A DNA stretch of 15,249 nt from Ilyonectria destructans (lineage: Eukaryota > Ascomycota > Sordariomycetes > Hypocreales > Nectriaceae), in assembly GCA_020740775.1 (NCBI GenBank), contig JAHEWK010000070.1, positions 1 to 15,249 of the forward strand. Reading direction: 5' to 3'. The position numbers were made by a program, and so were the translations under genes. Within the stretch, counting starts at the first letter, position 1; each line of letters begins with the position of its first letter. The notes below the pieces were generated by a model that ran no database searches, was not told the origin of the DNA, and worked only from the letters and a program-made list of their open reading frames with translations. This document shows positions 7,960-15,249 of this stretch, in pieces.

Positions 7960-10069
7960 TACTTTTAGAATATAGCTAATATCTTTAATTACCAGTCTAT
8001 TTTCTTCTAACTATATATTAAATAATTATATTAGAATAAAGCTAACTCTATATACCTATTACTTAAGTAAGATACTAACTATTATAACTTTTAAAAAACT
8101 ATTATACTCTAAAACCTCTTTTTAAAAGCTTAGAATAATTATATTAATAGTTAGACCTAAAGTAATTATTATTAGAATATATAGAAGTTCCTCTATAGAA
8201 TATAAATAAAGTAGTAGGCTGGTAACTATAATATTATTCTATTACTTACTATAGTAATCTATAGTATAAAAGATATAGTAATAGTATCTAAAGACTATCT
8301 TACTATTAATAATACTAACTTTTTTTTAAATTTAGCCTATAATTCTATTAGATTAAATATCTTTTTTATAGCTAGAGTAAAATATATTAAATATCAGACT
8401 ATAATAGAGTATACTAGCTATAAAGATTTTTATACTGCTATATTTAATAAGAAGTTAGTTATTAGAGTTATCTACTATATAAATTATTAAATAGCTTTTA
8501 TTTTTAATTAAGATAAAGTCTAGCTATTTTATTATAATACTTAGAAAATAGATACTAATAAATACTATAAAGCAGTCTATTTAGCTTTCTAAGAGATACT
8601 AGCTAATTATAAGCTACTCTATAACTTTAATATTTACTGCTCTTTTATTACTCTATAATCTAAATATTAAAAGTATAGCTACCTCTTAATATTCCTACTA
8701 ATAGTTAATATATATAGTATAGTAGGATTAAATTAAAAGTAATTAATTAAATAGTTTACTATAAGTTAAATAAGAATTAATAGAATAATTAAGTCTATTA
8801 AAAATAAAAATACCTTAAAATAATATAACTAGATTTTATATCTATTTAAGCTAGTAAATATTAAGAATTATAAGATATAGTTAATAAAGAAAGTAATTAG
8901 CCTTTTTAAAGTAATAATTCTAAATAAAGTTAGTATTAAAAATTATATCTATAACTTCTCTATAGATATTATAAAAATTAAAGAATTACTTAATACTATC
9001 TATCTATAAATATAAAATATAATATCTCTACTAACCTACTAAATATATATTTAGTATAGTAGTTTTATATTTTTTTAATAGATAGAATATAATAACTCTC
9101 TTTTTTATACTAAATATTAAATACTAAATATTATATCTTTCTCTACTAAAATCTATTAATTAACTCTATAAAATATAATATAGCTAGTTACTATATTTAT
9201 ATCTCTTAGTAACTAATTAATTTAATTATATACTAACTATAGTAAGATAGTAGATATATCTAGCTTTAAATATAGAGAGTTAGATACTAAAACTAAATAT
9301 ATTTCTCTAATAGATTTTATTACTAACTCTATAGAATTTCTTACTTCTACTTTTAACTTTAAATTACCTTTTATTTTAATTTTAACTCTACTAAAGGAGA
9401 TTATACCTAAGAAGGTATTTACTCTAAAATAGAAATTACTTATTCTTAATAAAGATACTTTTAAGTAGAAAACTCTATTAGTAAAAAAAATACTTACTTC
9501 TATATAAAGATTACTAATTTTTAGTAAAATACTAGCTAAAGAGATAACTACTATAGAGCCTTTATTCTTAAAGAAGCTACTTTAGGCTATAGATAATAAC
9601 TATAAAGAGATAATATTAATTAAGTTAGTAGCTATAACTATATAATTACTTTTTAAAATAGCCTGCTAAATTTAAGTAGGCTATTAGATAATATAATAGA
9701 AAGATAGCTATAGAAAAGTAGATTTCTTATAGACTTTTTCTATAATACTCTACTAGCTATAGTATTAGTAGAGTTACTTATTCTATTCTTAAGTTTAATA
9801 TTATTAGATAATTCTTTCTTTAGTAAGATAGTATAATTAATTAATCTAATTATATAGCTACTAGAAATTATTATAAAGAATAAAATAGCTAGTAAGAATA
9901 ATAGTAAGTTTCAGTAGTAGCTATAGAGTATAGAGGAAATAGATATAGATAAAGAAAAAAAGGTTATACTAATAAAAATAGCTTAACTTATTTTGAATCC
10001 CACTCTAGCTATTATAGAGATATTAGAAAGAAGGCTTATAGCTAAAAAAGAAAAAGCTAAATTAAAAGC
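7960..10069 (+). pseudogene. Long degraded ORF of unknown function, cut by LTR insertions
   Basis: Frame 1 can be followed from about 7961 to 9670, and frame 0 from about 9690 to 10069, with an indel between. It holds TAA/TAG but also real open runs: no stop at all from 8218 to about 8481 (about 88 codons), and only a handful from 9240 to 9620. Around 8160-8220 stops cluster as a Trp-rich segment would after RIP. The last part, 9930-10069, is Lys/Glu-rich and looks helical. Residues resistant to RIP (Phe, Leu, Asn, Lys, Ile) dominate. No domain is recognised. The left edge abuts the target duplication of the short element and the right edge is cut by the LTR at 10070. The frame may once have continued from sequence left of 3433, and it may itself belong to a repeat, since it is RIP-mutated. 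Confidence 0.45.
10065..10069. repeat. Presumed target-site duplication AAAGC (left copy)
   Basis: The five bases before the LTR at 10070. The partner copy lies beyond the window, so this is predicted only from the 5-bp duplication of the related element. Confidence 0.35.
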
Positions 10070-10282
10070 TGTAAGAATACCAGCAGATTACCACTAGAAC
10101 CCTTAGAAATTAGCCTATAAGCCTAAGCCCTAAGTAGACCCACTTAAGGCTAGAAATTAAGATATAGCAGAAAGATAAGCCTCTAGAGATAGGCTTATTA
10201 AGTTAAACTCTAATTATACTACTTTATCTACTTAAAGTTCTATTTCTTTTTTAATTTTAGCTTTTAGCTGTTATTTCTTATA
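10070..10282 (+). repeat. 5' LTR (213 bp)
   Basis: Begins TGTAAGAATACC with its terminal TG kept, and ends TTCTTATA (decayed TTCTTACA), giving 8-bp inverted ends. It aligns with 7741-7954 throughout and with 3439-3620, mostly with transitions. No primer-binding site could be assigned just downstream. Confidence 0.88.
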
Positions 10283-10399
10283 ATTCTTTAACTTCTATTT
10301 CTTTTAGAAGATTAATATAGAAATATAAAATAAAGAAGATTATATAAATATCTATCTAAATTATAACTTTAGTAAAATCCAGCTAAGTAATTATTAAAT

Positions 10400-11820
10400 T
10401 CAGTCTAAATAAGCTATAGTAATTTTTTAAAGACTCTATAGAGGCCTTATTAGCTAATAAGAATAAAAATAAAAAATAAGACTCTATTAAGTAATTAATT
10501 ATAGAAAAAGTAATAATTAAATAAGAATAATAGATATAAAATCTATTAGAAGACCTTAAGTTTATTAGAAATAGCTTTCAGTTAAAAATACTAAACCTTT
10601 AATAGAACTGGGAAAATTTTTAGAGATATTTTAAAGTTAGTTTATATAATTTAAATTTAATAATAATAATAAAGAATTATAACTATAGATACTATAAAAT
10701 CTAATTAAGATTTCTATAAGATAAATATTAAAAAAGTTAAAAGAATATTCTAATTTAAATACTTTAAGATTTATTATAGTAATAAGTAGCTTACTTAAAG
10801 ATACTATATAGTATTACTAAAAAATTATAAATTTTATATTAAAAATATAAAAAACCTCTAGCTTATAACTATAAGTTTTTATTTAATAAGGCTATTAATA
10901 TTAAGATTAATAATTAGATCTATATAATTAAATTTAGTAATAATCTCTAATTAGATTTATTAGTAATATACTAAATTAAGTAGGTAATAACTAAGTTTAT
11001 ATATATAATATAGATATAATAGTAGAATTATATTAAGAAATTAAACTATTTAAAATCTATATAGAAGGATTTTTTAGTCTTTATTAGAAAATAATATATT
11101 AATTTAGCTTTATATAAGTAATAACTTTATAATAAGCTTATAAAATTTAAATAGACTAATAGATAAATACTAATAGAATACTTTACTATATAAAATTCTC
11201 TATATACCTCCCTTAATATAGTTAAATAGAAAAAGAATTCTATTTTTATCTATTAATATTACTATAGGCTAAAATAGTAATTAAAAAGTAAAATAGATTA
11301 AATAAAAATTAAATTTAAGAGATTTTATAAAGTAGTATATAAAATAGAGTAATTATAGATATACTTTAATAAAAATAGTAAATCTATATAGAATAAGAAT
11401 TATAAGAAAAATTATTCTAATTAGATTTAAAAGAGCTTTAGGAAGTTTTTAAGCTTTAGCTATAAAGATAAAAATAGATAATTCTAAAGCTATTTTCTAT
11501 TATAAAGCTACTTAAAAAAGGGAATATTATAAAATATAAATTTTAAATCTATAGATACTATACTATAGAGGTTAAATAGTAAGCTATTAATATAAAAAGC
11601 TAAAAGTAAAATTTTAAACTATATCTATTATAAATATAATAAATTAGACTATTTTATAAAAGAATATAAAAAAGAATATCTTTAAACCCTAAGAAATACT
11701 AATAGATTTATAGTAAATATCTAGAATATAGATACTTAAATAAAAAAATTTAACTTATTAAAAAATAAATAGATATAAAGAAAAAACTAGCTTTATTTAT
11801 ACTAAAAGGTAAAATAATAC
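10400..11820 (+). pseudogene. Gag polyprotein remnant with CCHC zinc knuckle
   Basis: Frame 1 runs without an indel for about 470 codons, with stops only at sites where Gln, Trp or Arg would be lost by RIP. Near the end, 11626-11667, a nucleocapsid knuckle keeps exact CX2CX4HX4C spacing, but all four ligands are now TAT (Tyr): codons 11626, 11635, 11650 and 11665. This is the expected result of TGT to TAT and CAT to TAT. Gag packages the element RNA in virus-like particles and the knuckle binds RNA. The first 600 bases match the gag piece at 3690-4345. Downstream in the same phase, Gln-like stops become dense after about 11820. The start codon is lost. Confidence 0.8.
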
Positions 11821-12415
11821 TAATTAGTCTAATTATTAAAAATAAAATATTAATACTAAATATCTATAAAATAGAAAAAGTAAGTATAAATATAGATACT
11901 TATATATAAGTAGATATTATTAGTATCTATTTAATAAAATAATTAAAATTAAAGCTATAAGATATTTAATAGGCTTTTACCTTAAGAGTATATAATAGGA
12001 AAATTATATCTTTAAATTAAATATATTAATTAATATTCTTTTTAATTAATAATATAGACTATTTATATAAAATCTATTAATTTTTTATAAAAATAAATTA
12101 AAATAAAAATATTAATAATTTATTTTTATTTTTATATTTAATAGAATAAAAAGATATCTAAATTAATATAGCTAAATATATCTAATAGTATAAAATATTC
12201 TTTATTATTATTTTAAAAGATTTTATAAAAAAGATTATAGAAAATAAATAGTAGGTATATATCTACTATATCTTAGGTATATTTTTACTAAATAAATATC
12301 CAATAGATATTTTAATAAAAAATTAAAAATAATAATATTAATACTACTAATTAAATTAAAAAAGAAAAAGAAGATATTTAATAAGAATATAGCTAAAATA
12401 CTATTACTACTAAAA
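11821..12415 (+). other. Gag-pol junction, protease expected but not resolved
   Basis: In Ty3/gypsy order the aspartic protease should lie here. I could not find a decayed D-S/T-G motif in a convincing frame. The stretch is extremely AT-rich and the phase must change from frame 1 to frame 2 within it. It holds the only CA dinucleotide (12301) that I found between about 10600 and the window end. Confidence 0.4.
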
Positions 12416-13750
12416 GAAGCTAAATATACTATTAATATTTAAAAAGATAAAAAACTACTATATAAATTAATCTATTTATTAAATAGAAATTAATATAAAA
12501 TATTAAAATAATATATTAATAAAAATTTAATAAATAGCTATATTATAAAATTTATAAATAAAATAGAATTCTTTATTCTATTTATATCTAAAAAGAATAA
12601 ATTAATTTAATTATATATAGATTACTAAAAGCTAAATATTATTACTATTAAAAATTAATATCTTTTTTTTCTTATTAAAAATCTACTAAATTAACTCTTT
12701 AAGATAAAATAGATTTTAAAAATTAATATTAAAAATACTTACTATTAAATTTAAATTAAATTAAATAACTACTAGAAAACTACCTTCTAAATATAATATA
12801 ATTACTATAAATATATAATTAGACTATTTAAACTAATTAGTATATCTATAATATTCTAGATATATATCTACTAGATATTAACTAAATTACTAAATACTTA
12901 CTATATTTTCTATCTTAATAATATTATAGTTTATTTTAATTTAAGAAAATAATATATAAAAAATATAAAAAAAATTATATAAAAATTATATAATTTTTAG
13001 CTATATATAAACCTATTAAAATATACTTTCTACTAATAAGAAGTTAAATTCTTAGGGTATATTATTAATTAAAATAATATTAAGATAGATTCTATATAAA
13101 TTTAGATTATTATTAAATAGAAAATTCTAATATCTTTTTAAAATATATAGATTTTTTTAGAATTTTATAATTTCTATTAGAAATTTATTTTAAAATATAT
13201 AAAAAGTATTAAATTATTTTTATTAATATTTAAAAGTAATAAAAAAAATAAAAATAGATAATTTTATATAGTTAAAAAAAATTATAATAGCTTTTAAAAA
13301 ACTTAAATAGAAATTCTATTTAATAGATATTCTATAATATTAGAAATTCTAATTATTAATAAAAGTAGAAATAAATATCTTATTAAAGTAATTTTAAATA
13401 TATTATTTTAATTTTTTAGTAATTAATAGTAATTTATAGTATACTATTTATAGAAGCTTATTAATATAAAATAATAATAGAATATAAAATAATAAAAGCT
13501 ACTAGCTATTATAAAAAATTTAAAATACTAAGGGTATTATCTTTAAGGTCTATTAAAGAAGTTTCTATTTTTAATAGACTATATTATACTTAAAGAAGTA
13601 ATTAGTATATTAATATAAAATCTCTATAGAAAATTTATCTAATAGATATACTATTTAATAGTATTTAATTTTAATATTTAATATTAAATTAATATTTTAA
13701 ATTTTATAGATAGATTATTAAAAAGATTAAATTATATAGAAGAAGATATC
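12416..13750 (+). pseudogene. Reverse transcriptase and RNase H remnant of pol
   Basis: Frame 2 keeps the whole Ty3/gypsy RT plan. The palm motif L-C-V-D-Y-R-x-L-N survives as L-Y-I-D-Y-stop-K-L-N (12611-12637), so this Asp is kept. Then come the decayed T-I-K-N-R-Y-P and K-T-A-F segments. The catalytic Y-L-D-D-I is now Y-L-N-N-I (12911-12925): both Asp became Asn, as GATGAT to AATAAT by RIP predicts. F-L-G-Y-I-I is intact near 13050. RNase H follows: the ETDA motif reads E-I-N-I, L-L-A-I appears as K-L-L-A-I-I (13496-13513), the T-D-H motif as I-D-Y, and the domain ends in a decayed P-A-D-x-L-S-R-R-P-D-Y near 13700-13740. RT copies element RNA into DNA and RNase H removes the template. Catalytically dead here. 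Confidence 0.92.
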
Positions 13751-14235
13751 TTTTACTATAATATCCTACTATTATTAATAAGAAAGTTATAATTTATAGA
13801 TAAGTTTCTACTAAATATATAATAAATAATTAATATTATAAAAAGTAAAATTAAAATAGCTAAAGTTTTTATTTAAATAGTATAAGTAAGTCTTATTAAC
13901 TCTATATAAAAAAACTTCTTTTTTTTTAATTAATATAATATATTAATAATAGCTAATTAGATATTTAAAAAAATATTAATTTCTATAATTATCTATATTA
14001 ATATAAAGATTAATATATTTAATAAAAAATAAAAGAAATTTTATAGATATCTAAAAGAAACTTAAATAAAAAAAAACTATTAAAAGCTAAAGTTACTATT
14101 TTAAAATAATATATTTTATATCTAATTATAATAAAATTTATATAGAGTAAAATAGTATTTTTTAATTAATTTTTATAAAAATTAAAGATATTAATCTATA
14201 GATTATAAATTTAAAATTAAAATTATTAAAATTAA
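13751..14235 (+). other. Linker between RNase H and integrase, unresolved
   Basis: This belongs to pol by position, and frames can be followed only loosely. The phase changes from frame 2 to frame 1 within it, so at least one indel has occurred. No separate gene is seen. Confidence 0.5.
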
Positions 14236-15249
14236 ATAGTAAAAATTAAATAGAATATTAAAAGATATAAAGAGTATATTATAAATAGAAATAGAATTCT
14301 ATTTTTTAAAAATAGATTAGTAATTTTAAAATAAAAAGTACTATAAATAAAGATTCTTTATTAATATTATAATAACTTTAAGTTAAAATATATAAAAGCT
14401 ATAAAAATAGTTAAATTAATTAGCTATAAATTCTATTAAAAAGAAATTAATAAGAATATTAGATTTTATATTATAAGCTATTAATAGTATTAAAATATAT
14501 ATATATTAAAATACTAATTATATAGATAACTATAATTATTATTACTATATTATACTCTTTTTAAGAAATTAATTTAAATTTTATAATAAACTATCTATAA
14601 TAATTAAAGTAAATAAAAAATAATATAGTATTATTTTAATTATAATATTATATAACTAAATATATAATATTTATACTAATAATAAAATAATTAATTACTA
14701 TATATTTAGTATAGATTTTATATAAATAGATTAAATATTAATTTAAAATTCTAAAGAAATTATAAGTAATTATAATAAGCTACTTATAAGTAAATTTTAA
14801 AAGATCTAATAAAAGAATAATCTATCTATAGATAACTATTAACTATATATTATCTATAGATAAATAGTTAGATAGAATAAATATATTAAATATAAAAAAA
14901 TATCTATATATTTTTACTAAAATATTACTAAAATAATAAATAGTATAATTACTAAAAGAAGAATTTATATATAATAATAGCTATTATAGTATTATTAGTA
15001 TATTCTCTATATAGATACTTTATAGATATTATCTATATATAGTAGAGTATATACTATAATATATAAAAACCTAAATATAAAAAATCTAAAAAAGATTAAA
15101 ATAATTTAATAAATATAAAGCTAAATATAATAATATTAATAAAACTGCTATAAAATTATAGATAAAATACTATAATATATAATATAAATTATAAATTTAT
15201 TAAAAGATTAAATTATTAATTTAATCTACTTAAATTTTAAATTTAAAAA
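14236..15249 (+). pseudogene. Ty3/gypsy integrase remnant, runs off the window
   Basis: The zinc-binding domain lies in frame 1. Its His and Cys ligands are Tyr codons at 14365/14368, 14389, 14479 and 14488, in HX6-7HX29CX2C spacing; the G-H-x-G-x-A-K motif reads K-Y-I-K-A-I-K. A frameshift near 14500-14545 leads to frame 0, where the first catalytic Asp in L-D-F-I is Asn (codon 14577), D-G-Q-x-x-R-x-N reads D-K-Q-L-D-R-I-N (14859-14882), and E-F-A-Y-N-N-S reads E-F-I-Y-N-N-S (14961-14981). A further shift near 15183-15197 gives frame 2, with a decayed F-K-x-G-D-x-V segment of the C-terminal module (about 15197-15240). The integrase differs in finger spacing and motifs from the one at 1-1310, so two gypsy lineages are present. 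The second catalytic Asp could not be placed. Confidence 0.88.

Larger units (their letters stand above)
1..15249. other. RIP-degraded AT-rich transposon block
   Basis: Seen: the sequence is almost only A, T, AG and CT. I counted roughly 37 TG dinucleotides on the + strand over 15 kb, a single ATG (5296-5298) and no CAT. CpG occurs only at about 3450, 3453, 3850 and 4709. Known: ascomycete RIP turns CpA into TpA on either strand of repeats, which removes CA and TG, raises TA, and makes stops from CAA, CAG, TGG and CGA codons. The amino-acid changes in the retrotransposon remnants (Asp to Asn, His and Cys to Tyr, Gly to Lys or Arg) are those this process predicts. Inference: a silenced AT-isochore of a filamentous ascomycete. 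Confidence 0.9.
10070..15249 (+). mobile_element. Ty3/gypsy LTR retrotransposon, RIP-mutated, 3' end missing
   Basis: Order: 5' LTR (10070-10282), gag (about 10400-11820), unresolved protease/linker, reverse transcriptase and RNase H (12416-13750), unresolved linker, integrase (about 14236 to the window edge). Integrase after RNase H defines the Ty3/gypsy type. Gag lies in frame 1, RT-RNase H in frame 2, integrase in frames 1, 0 and then 2, so several indels have accumulated besides point mutations. The polypurine tract and 3' LTR must lie right of 15249. The LTR and the first part of gag match the short element at 3439. The part after about 11 kb is the most AT-rich of the window. Confidence 0.9.

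Noticed and set aside
1..15249. A ciliate-like genetic code in which TAA and TAG mean Gln, which would make the frames intact.
   Set aside because: The conserved His, Cys and Asp are also replaced (zinc fingers all Tyr, YLDDI to YLNNI), there are frameshifts, and ATG is missing. A changed code does not explain these; RIP does.
1..15249. Organelle, Plasmodium-like or mycoplasma DNA because of the AT content.
   Set aside because: No intact genes, rRNA or tRNA, and the bias is a specific loss of CA/TG rather than a general AT preference at third codon positions.

Overview
The window is a block of fungal transposon debris. It is extremely AT-rich and looks destroyed by repeat-induced point mutation (RIP, the C-to-T silencing mutation of filamentous ascomycetes, acting mainly on CpA). 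The dinucleotides CA and TG are almost gone on both strands. I could find one ATG on the + strand and no CAT, so almost no protein can start here. Recognisable proteins are full of TAA/TAG where Gln, Trp or Arg would stand, and conserved His, Cys, Asp and Gly are replaced by Tyr, Tyr, Asn and Lys/Arg/Asn. This fits an AT-isochore of a Pezizomycotina genome; the species cannot be told from the sequence. No intact gene, tRNA, rRNA or CRISPR array was seen.

Layout. (1) 1-1310, +: the 3' end of a Ty3/gypsy pol (integrase HHCC finger, core, GPF module), cut by the window edge. (2) 1311-3433: unassigned degraded sequence, perhaps a broken reading frame. (3) 3439-7954: one LTR retrotransposon bounded by related LTRs (the 5' one partly deleted) and a 5-bp ATTTT target duplication. 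Inside are a gag-like frame, no recognisable pol, a long antisense open frame, and a polypurine tract next to the 3' LTR. (4) 7960-10069, +: a long degraded frame of unknown function. (5) 10070-15249, +: a second, longer member of the same LTR family, inserted at the end of that frame. It has 5' LTR, gag with a CCHC knuckle, reverse transcriptase, RNase H and integrase, and it runs off the right edge.

So two copies of one Ty3/gypsy family sit in older sequence: a pol-bearing copy on the right and a short copy without visible pol on the left. The short copy may have depended on a relative for reverse transcription and integration. A different gypsy lineage lies at the left edge. All now appear silenced and inactivated.
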